Part shown: in pieces, positions 25,951-35,351 of the stretch
How positions within the stretch are numbered: position 1 is the first letter of the stretch
Layout of the letters: each line of letters begins with the position of its first letter
Origin: an uncultured Bacteroidales bacterium
GTDB lineage: Bacteria; Bacteroidota; Bacteroidia; Bacteroidales; Muribaculaceae
Reading direction: 5' to 3'
DNA length: 64,000 bases
NCBI GenBank assembly: GCA_947176235.1
Contig: CAMWPM010000001.1
Location: forward strand, 1-64,000
Made by a program: the position numbers and the translations under genes
Notes under the pieces: model-generated
Seen by the model: only the letters and a program-made list of their open reading frames with translations
What the model was told of the DNA's origin: nothing
Databases searched by the model: none

Positions 25951-27396
25951 TTAGAGTTTTAGAGTTCCATTGATTATCAGCTTTAACGAAACGAGGGCTG
26001 CCAAAGAAATTAATAAAAGTACAATAAGCTCTGCCGGTGTGAAGTAGCTTGAAATATTATTGCGGTCAGTTTTGGGCGTTCTCTCTCTTCTCGCCTTTAG
26101 GTAGAACGCCAGACCTCCTAAATAGAAGATTGTGGAAGCCAGCAGGAGATCAAGTCCTCCGGCGTAAATCATCCACAGGCAGTTGAGCACGCAGGCACTT
26201 CCCACCAATCTCGATTTCCAGAGTTTCCCTTTGCTCAGACTGACTTTGATCTCAGGATTGAAAGTCGTTTTCGTCAGATAAAGACCGCTGAATAGGTATG
26301 CAGGTAGTACCATTATGCCTGTCACTGAGAGAGCTGCCAGATACACATTGTCGGCGCTCACCACTATCATGATGAAAATTTCCATCATCACACTGGAGAT
26401 CAGCAATCCGAATGTCGGCATTCCCCATTTGTTGAGCCGGAGAAAGCTTTGTGGAAATATCTTCACCTCGGCAGCCTCCATTGCTACCTGACCCAATATC
26501 AGCGTCCAGGCAAACCAGCCGCCGAACAATGCCAGTACCACTGACCCTATCACGAAATAGTAAGCCCAATCTCCTATCGCGCTCTTCAGGACGTATGCCA
26601 CCGAAGGATCTTCAAGTGTTGATAGTTCTGCCTGGCTCATCACTCCGTAACTTAGCACAGTCACCAGCACGTACAGTACCCATGCGAGCATAAATCCTGC
26701 CACACTTGCACGCCCGACATCCGTAGGCTTTTTTGCACGGGCTGATACCATGACTGCACCCTCAATTCCGATGAAGCACCACAATGTCACCATCATCGAG
26801 CCCTTCACCTGGCTTCCCAGATTCCCGGTTATTCCTGATTGACCCCAGAAATCTGTCGTCATCACGTCAAGCTTGAAAGTCATGAAAAGCAAAACGGCGA
26901 TTACGGCTATTGCGGCAAGCTTAAACACCGATACTACGTAATTGATCCTTTTGACCGTTGTTAGTCCGTTCTTCACCACCACAAACATCAGCCATATCAT
27001 TACCGAGCAGAACACTACTGTGGGCCAACTGTGTCGGAGCAAGGGCGGACAGAATGCTCCGAGGGAATCATTGAGCATCACCGCGTATGCCACGTTGGCG
27101 AAACACGCCGAAAGCCAGTAGCCCCACGCCATGTTGAAGCCTGTGTAATGACCATATCCCTCCTGGGCATACTCGTATATTCCGGCATTAAGATGGGGAT
27201 ACCGGTCCGCAAGAATTTTCAATGTCCCCACCAGGAAGAGAAGTCCTATGGCAGTCACGGCCCATGCAAGGAGCGTTCCGCCAAGACTCGCTGATACTGC
27301 CAGATTTTGAGGTAGATTGAATATTCCTGCCCCTACTGTCATGCAGAAAATCAGAGAGACAAGTCCTAAGAATCCAAGTTTATTAGTTGATTGCAT
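25951..27396 (-). CDS. APC family amino acid antiporter/permease
   Basis: A 481-aa membrane protein with about twelve helices. The first helix region has the APC signature VGAGIFNLPQNLA. YAQEGYGHYTGFNMAWGYWLSACFANVAY and the sixth-helix region IGIEGAVMVSARAKKPTDVG resemble basic amino acid/polyamine antiporters (ArcD/AdiC side of the family). No decarboxylase or deiminase is adjacent, so the substrate pair cannot be given. A minus-strand -7 box TATCTTTG lies at 27487-27480. Confidence 0.85.
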   Translation of the reverse strand: MQSTNKLGFLGLVSLIFCMTVGAGIFNLPQNLAVSASLGGTLLAWAVTAIGLLFLVGTLKILADRYPHLNAGIYEYAQEGYGHYTGFNMAWGYWLSACFANVAYAVMLNDSLGAFCPPLLRHSWPTVVFCSVMIWLMFVVVKNGLTTVKRINYVVSVFKLAAIAVIAVLLFMTFKLDVMTTDFWGQSGITGNLGSQVKGSMMVTLWCFIGIEGAVMVSARAKKPTDVGRASVAGFMLAWVLYVLVTVLSYGVMSQAELSTLEDPSVAYVLKSAIGDWAYYFVIGSVVLALFGGWFAWTLILGQVAMEAAEVKIFPQSFLRLNKWGMPTFGLLISSVMMEIFIMIVVSADNVYLAALSVTGIMVLPAYLFSGLYLTKTTFNPEIKVSLSKGKLWKSRLVGSACVLNCLWMIYAGGLDLLLASTIFYLGGLAFYLKARRERTPKTDRNNISSYFTPAELIVLLLISLAALVSLKLIINGTLKL

Positions 27397-27479
27397 CTTT
27401 TTCCTTATTGCTTATTGCTTCTTTTCCTTTGATTGAAGGCTTTTACTTTCTTTATGAGCCCTATCGTTTTTTCAAGATG

Positions 27480-27487
27480 CAAAGATA
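27480..27487 (-). promoter_or_regulatory. -7 box upstream of the antiporter gene
   Basis: Minus-strand TATCTTTG fits TAnnTTTG and lies 84 bases before the antiporter start, just downstream of the GNAT gene. It suggests that the antiporter and TSCPD genes form a separate transcript. No -33 partner is visible. Confidence 0.35.
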
Positions 27488-27511
27488 GTAAATTATTAGC
27501 AGGGTGATATG

Positions 27512-28033
27512 TCATTTTCGCACAATCTTTCCTTCCCTCTTATCGAGAAGCTGAAAAGCTTTTCTGGGCGAACCGTCGGCAAGTCTTATTATCCCGCAGT
27601 ATCTGAATCCACGACTCTCGATCCATTTTAGCATCGGCGCATTGTCCTCATGTGTGTCAATTCTGATATTGTCAATCTTTTGTTGGCAAAATTCAAGTGC
27701 CGTATCCGCCACTCCCCTCTCGCTCCCGTCCGAAGCTATTCTGTGAATTGTGCCATATTCATTCTCATTATCAATCCAGTCACCGTCGATTACTGAATAC
27801 GTCGGATCCGCACCAATGATGAAACAGAATGTTCCGACGAGCTTTCCGTTATTTTCGATCACGTAGCTGTTGCCCTTGCCGATATCCGCCCGCAGGACTT
27901 CCTTCGATGGATAACCGCCCGTCCACTGCTCGTGATTGCCATTCTCACGCATGAATCGACGCGCACGATCCATCACCCTCAGCATTTCGTCCAGATCTGC
28001 CACCTGCGCCTCTCTCACTTTCAATCTGCTCAT
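27512..28033 (-). CDS. GNAT family N-acetyltransferase
   Basis: A 173-aa protein with the GNAT fold pattern: VREAQVADLDEMLRVMDRARRFMRENG at the N-terminus, YVIENNGKLVGTFCFIIG for the central strands, TIHRIASDGSERGVADTALEFC in the acetyl-CoA pyrophosphate-binding position, and IRIDTHEDNAPMLKWIESRGFRYCG at the end. The acceptor is unknown. Its start overlaps the DoxX gene stop by four bases, so it belongs to a DUF1599-DoxX-GNAT operon. Confidence 0.88.
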   Translation of the reverse strand: MSRLKVREAQVADLDEMLRVMDRARRFMRENGNHEQWTGGYPSKEVLRADIGKGNSYVIENNGKLVGTFCFIIGADPTYSVIDGDWIDNENEYGTIHRIASDGSERGVADTALEFCQQKIDNIRIDTHEDNAPMLKWIESRGFRYCGIIRLADGSPRKAFQLLDKREGKIVRK

Positions 28034-29307
28034 GCCATCTCCTGGTTATCCGTGCGTTTTCCGAGTCGTTCTGCAAGATGACGGAAAATATGCTTTCCTT
28101 GAACAAGAAATAAGATTACGAATACCACTATCAGTCCGCATGTCAGCTTAGCTAACAGTCTTTTGGGATTCCAGTCAAGGAGAGTTTCAAGGGGAGCGGA
28201 GCGGTCAGGTCCAAGTTGCTCAAGATCGATCATTGCCAATGACCGCTTCTGGAGTATATGCCCGTTCCTGACATACACAAGCGCCATCGGTCCTCTTGCA
28301 AGAGCTTTGAGAGTCGTATCATCCGACGTATAGCATGGATATGCAGCCATGGAGAGATCCATCCATTCCTCCACGTCTTCACTGTCACCTCCCACCAGCG
28401 CCATCATTCCTATTCCTCGCTCTTCTGCCATCTTTTCTATTTCATTGATTGTTAGAGTATACGACAATTCCGCGCGTTTCGGTTCCGGAATTACGAGTAT
28501 TATCTGATCCCCCTCGCTCTCAATCACGTAATCCGTCACTTCATCATCTCCGTCATATATGGCGAAGCCCTCTGCATCAGCAAGGGCTGTCGACTCTGTG
28601 CCTTCTATTCTTTTCACGAAGTGCCATGTCGTATCCTCAGGTATATTATCCGGACCGAACGTCCGCTCCTCCCCGTCTTTCTCATATACGAACATTGGCG
28701 TCTCTTCGCTCCCTGCATTGATGTTGTCCTCTGCCGCAGCCAGATTCGTTCCTATCGGATATGGTCTGAAATCAAGTATCGGCTGAATGTTGTATCCTAA
28801 AAGAGCTATGATCATGATGTAGAATGTCGAGCATGTCATAGGAAGCCATTGCACTGGCCTAAGATAAAGCGTTGGGACTTTCATGTTCCATTTCCACAAC
28901 AAGGCAATGAGTGCCGTGACAACAACATTTTTCAGAAAAGTAGCACCGTTGGATAGCACCCACGCATCTCCGAAGCAGCCGCAGTCGCTCACTGGATTTT
29001 TTATCCAGATATAGAAAGTAAGTGGCAGGAACATAGCCATGAAAGCCGATGTAACGACCAACGAAAGCCTACGGTAACAGCCGGTAAGCACTCCCACTCC
29101 GCCAAGGAATTCCACTGTAGGAATCAATATGGCAGCTGCCACTATCAGAGATCTCGGCTGCGACATTCCCCATATTCCGAGATATTCCTCCATCTTGAAT
29201 ATGAATCCCCAGGGATCGATCGCTTTAGTAAATCCTGAGAATATAAACGTGGCTCCGACAACCAGTCGTGCGAGCCACGTTATTGTTTTGATCTGTCCCG
29301 AAGTCAT
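28030..29307 (-). CDS. DoxX/MauE-like membrane protein (BT_3928 family)
   Basis: A 425-aa protein. The N-terminal 170 residues are a four-helix DoxX/MauE-type membrane domain (VGATFIFSGFTKAIDPWGF at the start) with the conserved cysteine motif SDCGCFGD near residue 105. A soluble region of about 200 residues with thioredoxin-like character (ERGIGMMALVGGD) follows, and then a final helix before a basic tail. This is the arrangement of the BT_3928 family in Bacteroidales. The cysteine pair suggests a redox role, which is inference. It overlaps both neighbours by four bases. Confidence 0.85.
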   Translation of the reverse strand: MTSGQIKTITWLARLVVGATFIFSGFTKAIDPWGFIFKMEEYLGIWGMSQPRSLIVAAAILIPTVEFLGGVGVLTGCYRRLSLVVTSAFMAMFLPLTFYIWIKNPVSDCGCFGDAWVLSNGATFLKNVVVTALIALLWKWNMKVPTLYLRPVQWLPMTCSTFYIMIIALLGYNIQPILDFRPYPIGTNLAAAEDNINAGSEETPMFVYEKDGEERTFGPDNIPEDTTWHFVKRIEGTESTALADAEGFAIYDGDDEVTDYVIESEGDQIILVIPEPKRAELSYTLTINEIEKMAEERGIGMMALVGGDSEDVEEWMDLSMAAYPCYTSDDTTLKALARGPMALVYVRNGHILQKRSLAMIDLEQLGPDRSAPLETLLDWNPKRLLAKLTCGLIVVFVILFLVQGKHIFRHLAERLGKRTDNQEMA

Positions 29308-29849
29308 TTTCCGTCTATGGCAAGTTGAATGATCCCGAATATGGAATAATTGATCATATCCATGTAGTTTGCGTCTATTCCTTCCGACACTTTCGTACGT
29401 CCATCATGATTCTCAATCTCTTTCGTACGCATTAGTTTCATAAGGATTAGGTCGGTATAACTTGACACCCGCATTTTTCGCCATATCTCGTCGTAGTCAT
29501 GATTTTTTGCAAGCATCAGGCTTCTTGCCTTGTCCATGTAGTGATCGTAGAGCGCGATTGCTTCGTCTTTGTCAATATCCTTTTTGTCGGCATAGCCTTT
29601 TTCAAGCTGAATCAGCGCTATGATACCGTAATTCACGATTCCGATAAATTCAGGCAGGATTCCTTCATCCACCATTGCTTCCCCTTTGGTTTCAAGCGAC
29701 CTGATTCGGTTAGCTTTGATAAGTATTTGATCAGTGACCGATGTCGGACGCATAAGTCGCCATGCAGCCCCGTAATCGCCAAGTTTCATGATATAGAGGT
29801 CGCGGCACATTTCAATCGCTTTGTCAAATTGCTTTGTGGTCAGATCCAT
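29304..29849 (-). CDS. DUF1599 protein
   Basis: A 181-aa all-helical protein with two repeats of the DUF1599 pattern: KFxxAxxLxxxKxxDYGxAWRxMRPTSVTDQIL-like sequence at about 10-50, and again NHDYDEIWRKMRVSSYTDLILMKLMR at about 115-145. Between them is GIVNYGIIALIQLEKGY. The domain is also called nucleotide-modification associated domain 1; its activity is not known. It is the first gene of a three-gene operon with overlapping starts and stops. A minus-strand -7 box TAAATTTG lies at 29894-29887. Confidence 0.9.
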   Translation of the reverse strand: MDLTTKQFDKAIEMCRDLYIMKLGDYGAAWRLMRPTSVTDQILIKANRIRSLETKGEAMVDEGILPEFIGIVNYGIIALIQLEKGYADKKDIDKDEAIALYDHYMDKARSLMLAKNHDYDEIWRKMRVSSYTDLILMKLMRTKEIENHDGRTKVSEGIDANYMDMINYSIFGIIQLAIDGK

Positions 29850-29886
29850 GGGTATTAATTCTTATTAGCACTTCTACGATTTTGCG

Positions 29887-29894
29887 CAAATTTA
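29887..29894 (-). promoter_or_regulatory. -7 box of the DUF1599 operon
   Basis: Minus-strand TAAATTTG lies 38 bases before the DUF1599 start and directly after the terminator of the upstream gene. No -33 box is clear. Confidence 0.4.
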
Positions 29895-29934
29895 CAAAAA
29901 AAACCTTAGAGCCCGAAATCAAGCTCTAAGGTTT
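29895..29934 (-). terminator. Terminator of the DUF3298 lipoprotein gene
   Basis: On the minus strand AAACCTTAGAGC (29934-29923) pairs with GCTCTAAGGTTT (29912-29901), 12 bp, followed by a run of T. Confidence 0.9.
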
Positions 29935-29962
29935 TTAGGTTATGGTAGGATATTTCCTGTGA

Positions 29963-30844
29963 TTACTTGCTTATCATGGCATCCTTGATTGAGCTGAGAG
30001 GTATTTCGATCGAAATTACACCCTCGCTGTAGGCTGCTTTTTGATAAGGCTGATAGCTGAACACCATCATGTCGCCATATATTGCAGGAATAGGATAACT
30101 ACTACCGTCGATCGTCTCGTCTATGCCTTCGATAGCATCAGAGTTTAGTGCGGCTGTCACGTTATCAGTATCGGTTAGAGCGACATTAAGTAATTTAAGT
30201 TTCTCTGCCACTTTATCATACACCCCTTTAATTGAATCTTTACTTACAAGGTTGGCGATAGCTATCCGGTCGTAATGAGGCAGGGAATAAGTTGCGTAAT
30301 AGTCCACATTCATTCCATGCGCTCCGCCTGTGTAGTTCTCGTTGTAGATGTCGTAAGTAATTAGTTGATTGTTGGTCCAGACGGGCATGACGCTGAAGAT
30401 GTAGGAATATATAGGCCTCACTTCCGCAGTGTCGGGATATGTTTCCGCGTACATTCTCTTGAGTTCGTTGGCGTAATATCCAAGCATTGCATCTGCGTTA
30501 GGCTCTCCTTCGTATGCTTTTATATTGACCTTGTCCGAATCCTCTTCGTCAAACATAGCATTCAGCCGCTCGCTAATCATCTGACTTATCGTAGCTATTA
30601 CTACCGAGTCATTATCTTCATTCTCAGGGAGATATACCTGTGCATTGAAGCTAACAAGGGATATGCCGTCTTCTTCTCCCCCCACGCTGTCCTTCAGAAT
30701 GTATTCCCGGCTTCCGGGTAATGCTGCCACTTCGGCAGGATCGTTTTCCTTACCGGTATTCTCTGCGGTTTTATTCCCGCTGGTCGCGCATGAAGCGAGT
30801 ACAATCGCCACTCCGGCTGTCGTTAGTAAAAGTGTTTTCTTCAT
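29963..30844 (-). CDS. DUF3298 (RsiV-like) lipoprotein
   Basis: A 293-aa secreted lipoprotein: MKKTLLLTTAGVAIVLASC ends in a lipobox, so the mature protein starts at Cys19. The C-terminal half has the DUF3298 pattern YTGGAHGMNVDYYATYSL, shared with RsiV-type lysozyme-binding anti-sigma factors and PdaC-like domains. No sigma factor gene is adjacent, so a role as an anti-sigma factor is not supported. The ATG at 30844 is chosen because the signal peptide begins there; a longer frame adds 16 unlikely residues. It is bracketed by terminators and therefore monocistronic. Confidence 0.85.
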   Translation of the reverse strand: MKKTLLLTTAGVAIVLASCATSGNKTAENTGKENDPAEVAALPGSREYILKDSVGGEEDGISLVSFNAQVYLPENEDNDSVVIATISQMISERLNAMFDEEDSDKVNIKAYEGEPNADAMLGYYANELKRMYAETYPDTAEVRPIYSYIFSVMPVWTNNQLITYDIYNENYTGGAHGMNVDYYATYSLPHYDRIAIANLVSKDSIKGVYDKVAEKLKLLNVALTDTDNVTAALNSDAIEGIDETIDGSSYPIPAIYGDMMVFSYQPYQKAAYSEGVISIEIPLSSIKDAMISK

Positions 30845-30914
30845 AATTCTATATGTTAAATTTTTTTCATTACAAATTCCTGACACTGGCAATCAGTACC
30901 TTCCTAAATAAAAC

Positions 30915-30948
30915 AACTTCCCTGACAAAAGGTTTTGTCAGGGAAGTT
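30915..30948 (-). terminator. Terminator of the merR/M23 unit
   Basis: AACTTCCCTGACAAAA (30915-30930) and TTTTGTCAGGGAAGTT (30933-30948) form a 16-bp perfect stem. On the minus strand it is followed by GTTTTATTT. It ends the leftward M23-MerR transcript. Confidence 0.88.
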
Positions 30949-31006
30949 TGTATGGCTATCGGAGAAGCTATGACTCTAATTAATAAAGATAAATGTCGCC
31001 GGACTC

Positions 31007-31351
31007 TTATCTCCTTCTGTCAAGAGCATCAAGCATTTTGAGTAGTTCCGATTTAATTTCTTTGAGTCTGGTTATAGCGTTCGAAGTTTTGTCAATACCA
31101 TCCGGATTTTTGTTCAATGCTTCCTGGGCGGCATCAAGTTTTAGACCCTTCTCTTTGACCAGATAGTGGATCTGTCGGATTTTCTCTATGTCTTCTGGGG
31201 TATAGAATCTTGATCCGTGGGCATTACGTTTAGGGTTGATAATCGTGAAACTCTTCTCCCAGAATCGTAGCGTCGATGCCGGTAGCCCGATTATGTCGGC
31301 TACCTCACTTATCTTGTAGTATTGTTTGTTCAGATCCCTTATCGGTTCCAT
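31007..31351 (-). CDS. MerR family transcriptional regulator
   Basis: A 114-aa protein with a winged helix-turn-helix: YYKISEVADIIGLPASTLRFWEK, then NAHGSRFYTPEDIEKIRQIHYLV, and a coiled-coil helix (AITRLKEIKSELLKMLDAL) for dimerisation. There is no C-terminal sensing domain or metal-binding cysteine, so the signal is unknown. It follows the M23 peptidase gene by 31 bases on the same strand, an arrangement common in Bacteroidales. Confidence 0.9.
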   Translation of the reverse strand: MEPIRDLNKQYYKISEVADIIGLPASTLRFWEKSFTIINPKRNAHGSRFYTPEDIEKIRQIHYLVKEKGLKLDAAQEALNKNPDGIDKTSNAITRLKEIKSELLKMLDALDRRR

Positions 31352-31382
31352 ATATCTTTTTACTTGTTTGGTTCTGATATTG

Positions 31383-32354
31383 TCAGTCCATCACGTTCGA
31401 TGCCTGTTCCGAGTGCTTCACCATCTCGCTGTACTGCTCAGGCGTAAGATCCTGAAAATAATATTTTACAGGATTCTGGGGCGCACCCTTGTATCTCACT
31501 TCATAGTGCAGATGAGGCCCGGTCGACTTTCCCGTATTTCCCACAAGCCCGATTAGATCCCCGCGCTTCACCTCCTGACCCTGCTTCACCAGGATCTTGC
31601 TCAGATGAGCATAGCGCGTCAGATAATCGTAGCCATGATTTATATCAATCGAGTTGCCGTAACCGCTGTTCCACCCCGCATCCGCCACCACTCCGTTGCC
31701 TGTTGCATACACCGGTGTGCCGGGTGCGGCGGAAAAATCCATTCCTTCGTGGAACTTTGTTGTGCCGTACACCGGATCTACACGGTGTCCGTAACCCGAT
31801 GCCATCTGCTTCAGATCCAGTTCGTAGACAGGTTGTATCGATGGTATATGTGCCAGCCTCTCCTCATGTTGCGACGCGAGATTCTTCAGTTCGTCAAAGG
31901 ATTTGATCTGAAAATACAGTTGCTGATCGAGCATGTTCATCTTATCCGTTATAGTGGCAGCAAGATCGGCATCACTGAGTGAATTGAGTTGTTTCGACAC
32001 ATTTGCGGCCTCAAGCCCGGCATATCTGCGAGCATCGCTGATCGGATCTGCCTGCATCAGTACTCTGTAGAAACTGTTGTCACGGTTGGCAATCTCCTCC
32101 ATCACCTTTATGGATCCGTCGAGCCTGCGGTTAAGTTCCACAAGTTCGTTGTTGAGTCGGGTATTTTCATCGCGCAGTCTTTTCTCTCTCGGCAGATCTA
32201 TCCAATAATATAGCGCAAGGAGTATCACAGCACCTATCGAGAGTCCTTCAAAAGCATGCTTAATGACAATCCACGCCCTCGACCTTCGTGACAGATACAC
32301 GCGGTCGTAGGTCTCGGTTGTCGGATTATATCTGTAGAATACTTTCTTACTCAT
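31383..32354 (-). CDS. M23 family metallopeptidase (LytM domain)
   Basis: A 323-aa cell-wall peptidase. A membrane anchor lies at about 32-50, then a coiled coil at about 55-80 (RLRDENTRLNNELVELNRRL), then the M23 domain. The zinc site is visible: His in FHEGMDFSA, and HLHYEVRY at the end. GHRVDPVYG and GNTGKSTGPHLHYE are typical of active enzymes that cut peptidoglycan cross-bridges. The start at 32354 (MSKKVFYRYNP) is preferred to an ATG seven codons upstream because conserved sequence begins there. It is divergent from alaS. Confidence 0.92.
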   Translation of the reverse strand: MSKKVFYRYNPTTETYDRVYLSRRSRAWIVIKHAFEGLSIGAVILLALYYWIDLPREKRLRDENTRLNNELVELNRRLDGSIKVMEEIANRDNSFYRVLMQADPISDARRYAGLEAANVSKQLNSLSDADLAATITDKMNMLDQQLYFQIKSFDELKNLASQHEERLAHIPSIQPVYELDLKQMASGYGHRVDPVYGTTKFHEGMDFSAAPGTPVYATGNGVVADAGWNSGYGNSIDINHGYDYLTRYAHLSKILVKQGQEVKRGDLIGLVGNTGKSTGPHLHYEVRYKGAPQNPVKYYFQDLTPEQYSEMVKHSEQASNVMD

Positions 32355-32369
32355 ATCATTGGCTCTCGC

Positions 32370-32400
32370 TTGCAAAAGTAATCAAAAAAGATTAATTTTG
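32370..32400 (+). promoter_or_regulatory. alaS promoter (TTG-N20-TAATTTTG)
   Basis: TTG (32370-32372), 20 bases, then TAATTTTG (32393-32400), about 73 bases before the alaS start. A minus-strand TACTTTTG (32380-32373) for the M23 gene overlaps the -33 box, so the two promoters are back to back. Confidence 0.55.
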
Positions 32401-32473
32401 CAGATTATTGCACGACAAACAGCATATTTTTAAAGAAATTAACGTAATACTATTCCAACACTATCTCAACAAT

Positions 32474-35095
32474 ATGTTAACTGCTAAGGAAATACGCGAA
32501 TCATTCAAGGAATTTTTCCGTAGTAAGGGACATCAGATCGTTCCTTCGGCTCCTATGGTCATCAAGGATGACCCGACGCTCATGTTTACCAATGCTGGTA
32601 TGAACCAGTTCAAGGATATCATACTTGGTAATGCCGCTGCAAAGTACAAGCGGGTTGCTGACTCCCAGAAGTGCCTTCGCGTAAGCGGTAAGCACAACGA
32701 TCTTGAGGAAGTGGGTATGGACACCTACCATCACACGATGTTCGAAATGCTCGGCAACTGGTCGTTTGGCGATTACTTCAAGCAGGAAGCAATTGACTGG
32801 GCGTGGGAATATCTTGTTGATGTCCTTCATCTCGATCCTGAGCGTCTTTATGCCACCGTCTTTGAAGGCTCTCCCGAAGAGGGACTTTCCCGCGACGATG
32901 AGGCTGCTTCTTTTTGGTTGAAGCATCTCCCGGAATCTCACATCATCAATGGTAACAAACATGATAATTTCTGGGAAATGGGCGATACCGGTCCCTGCGG
33001 TCCTTGTTCGGAAATCCATATCGACCTGCGTTCTGATGAAGAGCGCAAGGCTGTTCCCGGGCGGGATCTCGTAAACCATGACCACCCACAGGTTATTGAG
33101 ATCTGGAACCTTGTTTTCATGCAGTACAACCGTAAGGCTGATGGATCTCTTGAACCCCTCCCCGCCAAAGTTATCGACACAGGCATGGGCTTCGAACGCC
33201 TTTGTATGGCTCTGCAAGGAAAGACGTCCAACTACGACACCGACGTTTTCACTCCCCTCATTTCACGCATTGCCGAACTTTCGGGGAAAACCTATGGAGC
33301 CGATCGTATGTCCGACATTGCCATGCGTGTGATTGCCGACCACGTCCGCACCATTGCTTTCTCTATCGCCGACTCGCAGCTTCCCGGCAATGCCAAGGCT
33401 GGCTACGTGATTCGCCGCATCCTTCGTCGCGCTGTCCGCTACGCCTATACCTTCCTCGACCAGAAGCAGGCGTTTATGTATCGGCTCGTCGACACCCTTA
33501 TCGACAGCATGGGCGAAGCTTATCCCGAGCTTCCCAAGCAGCGTGACCTTATCATGAAGGTAATTAAGGAAGAGGAGGATTCTTTCCTCCGTACCCTTGA
33601 GAATGGTATTCGTCTTCTTGAAAATGCAATTGCCGAGGCAAAGAAGAACGGCAAAACAGAGATTTCCGGTAAAGAAGCTTTCGTACTCTACGACACCTAC
33701 GGTTTCCCCCTTGACCTAACCGAGCTGATCCTTAAGGAAAAAGGCATGACTCTCGATCATGCTGAATTCGACAGTGAGATGCAGGCTCAGAAACAACGTG
33801 CCCGCAACGCCGCCGCTGTCGAAGCCACCGACTGGGTCGTTCTTCGCGATGGCGAACAGGAATTTGTCGGCTACGACGTAACATCCGTCCCCACTCGCAT
33901 CCTCCGCTACCGCAAGGTGAAGCAGAAGAATCAGGAGTATTATCAGATTGTCCTATCCTCCACCCCCTTCTACGCTGAAATGGGTGGTCAGGTAGGCGAC
34001 CGCGGAGTCCTCGTTAACGGTGATGAAGTTGTCGAGATCTACGACACTAAGCGTGAGAACGGTATGGGAGTTCAACTCACAAAAAAGCTCCCCTCCGATG
34101 TAAATGCTGAGTTTGAAGCTCGTATCGACACCGACGCACGTTTGGCTACTTCGTGCAACCATACAGCCACTCACCTCCTTCACCACGCTCTCCGTCAGGT
34201 GCTCGGCACCCATGTTGAGCAGAAAGGATCTTATGTTTCCCCCGACATCCTCCGTTTCGACTTCTCCCACTTCCAGAAAGTTACCCCCGAACAGCTTAGA
34301 GAAGTTGAACATCTTGCCAACGCGGCGGTACGTCGTGCCATCCCACGCGACGAGCACCGCAATGTCCCCATTGCACAGGCGCTCGACCTCGGCGCTATGG
34401 CTCTCTTCGGCGAGAAATATGGTGAGGAGGTTCGCGTGATCCGCTATGGCGACTCTGTTGAACTATGTGGCGGCACTCACGTTGACAACACTGGAAATAT
34501 CGGAATGATACGCATCATCAGCGAAAGCAGCACAGCTGCTGGCATCCGTCGTATCGAAGCTATCACGGGTGCACGTGTTGAAGAAGCGATGGACAAGATG
34601 TCCGACACGCTTCATGACATCGCTATGATGTTCAACAACACCCCAAATGTCGTTGCGGCTCTGCGCAAATCTATCGAGGAAAATGCAGATCTTCGCCGAC
34701 AGGCTGAGGAATTTATGGCTGAGAAAGTTTCTCGGCTTGCCAAAGATTGCCTCGACCGCTCTACCGTAATCAATGGTTTTAAGGTTGCCGAAGCTTCCGG
34801 TGTTATGCCCGCCGATGTTGTTAAGAATCTTGCCTTCAATGTCCGAACCCTCTCTCCCGAAGCTACTGTATTTGTAGGCACCACCAGAGACGTTGCCGAC
34901 AAACCGCTCATCACCATTATGATCACTGAAGATCTTGTGAAGCAAGGACTCAACGCCTCTTCTATTGTTCGAGAAGCAGCCAAATCCATTAAGGGCGGAG
35001 GAGGCGGTCAGCCTGGATTCGCTCAGGCTGGTGGCAAGGATGCCGACGGACTTTCCGCAGCCCACAATGCCATCATCGCAGCACTCAAAGCTTGA
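32474..35095 (+). CDS. alaS: Alanyl-tRNA synthetase
   Basis: An 873-aa class II synthetase of normal length. The catalytic domain opens with [19 protein letters not shown] and has the motif 2 region [34 protein letters not shown]. The editing domain has [11 protein letters not shown] and the cysteine motif [12 protein letters not shown], which bind zinc. The C-Ala domain ends in [14 protein letters not shown]. The start at 32474 ([11 protein letters not shown]) matches the family; a longer frame from 32408 adds 22 unrelated residues. Confidence 0.97.
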   Translation: MLTAKEIRESFKEFFRSKGHQIVPSAPMVIKDDPTLMFTNAGMNQFKDIILGNAAAKYKRVADSQKCLRVSGKHNDLEEVGMDTYHHTMFEMLGNWSFGDYFKQEAIDWAWEYLVDVLHLDPERLYATVFEGSPEEGLSRDDEAASFWLKHLPESHIINGNKHDNFWEMGDTGPCGPCSEIHIDLRSDEERKAVPGRDLVNHDHPQVIEIWNLVFMQYNRKADGSLEPLPAKVIDTGMGFERLCMALQGKTSNYDTDVFTPLISRIAELSGKTYGADRMSDIAMRVIADHVRTIAFSIADSQLPGNAKAGYVIRRILRRAVRYAYTFLDQKQAFMYRLVDTLIDSMGEAYPELPKQRDLIMKVIKEEEDSFLRTLENGIRLLENAIAEAKKNGKTEISGKEAFVLYDTYGFPLDLTELILKEKGMTLDHAEFDSEMQAQKQRARNAAAVEATDWVVLRDGEQEFVGYDVTSVPTRILRYRKVKQKNQEYYQIVLSSTPFYAEMGGQVGDRGVLVNGDEVVEIYDTKRENGMGVQLTKKLPSDVNAEFEARIDTDARLATSCNHTATHLLHHALRQVLGTHVEQKGSYVSPDILRFDFSHFQKVTPEQLREVEHLANAAVRRAIPRDEHRNVPIAQALDLGAMALFGEKYGEEVRVIRYGDSVELCGGTHVDNTGNIGMIRIISESSTAAGIRRIEAITGARVEEAMDKMSDTLHDIAMMFNNTPNVVAALRKSIEENADLRRQAEEFMAEKVSRLAKDCLDRSTVINGFKVAEASGVMPADVVKNLAFNVRTLSPEATVFVGTTRDVADKPLITIMITEDLVKQGLNASSIVREAAKSIKGGGGGQPGFAQAGGKDADGLSAAHNAIIAALKA

Positions 35096-35118
35096 TCTGA
35101 AAAAAAAGATTATCACTT

Positions 35119-35160
35119 AAGGCGATGTTTCAGACCTCTGACACATCGCCTTTCCTTTTC
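35119..35160 (+). terminator. alaS terminator
   Basis: AAGGCGATGT (35119-35128) pairs with ACATCGCCTT (35143-35152), with TCAGA/TCTGA able to pair in the loop, followed by TCCTTTTC. Confidence 0.8.
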
Positions 35161-35194
35161 TTTTATGCTTTTTCTGTAAAAAGTCATTCCAATA

Positions 35195-35227
35195 TTGCAG
35201 TAGTTCGCAAAATTTATTGTAACTTTG
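35195..35227 (+). promoter_or_regulatory. tRNA-Pro promoter
   Basis: TTG (35195-35197), 22 bases, then TAACTTTG (35220-35227). The tRNA starts 22 bases after the -7 box. Spacing is slightly long. Confidence 0.45.
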
Positions 35228-35249
35228 TGCATCCTTTTTTGAAAAGGAA

Positions 35250-35326
35250 CGGGGCGTAGCGCAGTCCGGTAGCGCACCTGGTTTGGGACCAGGTGGTCGC
35301 AGGTTCGAATCCTGTCACCCCGACCA
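35250..35326 (+). tRNA. tRNA-Pro (anticodon TGG)
   Basis: The cloverleaf is complete. The anticodon stem CCTGG/CCAGG encloses the loop TTTGGGA with anticodon TGG at 35284-35286. The T-arm is GCAGG-TTCGAAT-CCTGT, and CCA is encoded at 35324-35326. The acceptor stem CGGGGCG/CACCCCG has one C-A mismatch at the sixth pair. The aspS gene starts 26 bases downstream on the same strand. Confidence 0.97.
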
Positions 35327-35351
35327 TTCTTGATAAAACATTTCTCGAGAC

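Noticed and set aside
29963..31351. RsiV-like lipoprotein and MerR gene as a sigma/anti-sigma or signalling pair
   Set aside because: A strong terminator separates them, no sigma factor is adjacent, and the lipoprotein has its own signal peptide without a cytoplasmic part.
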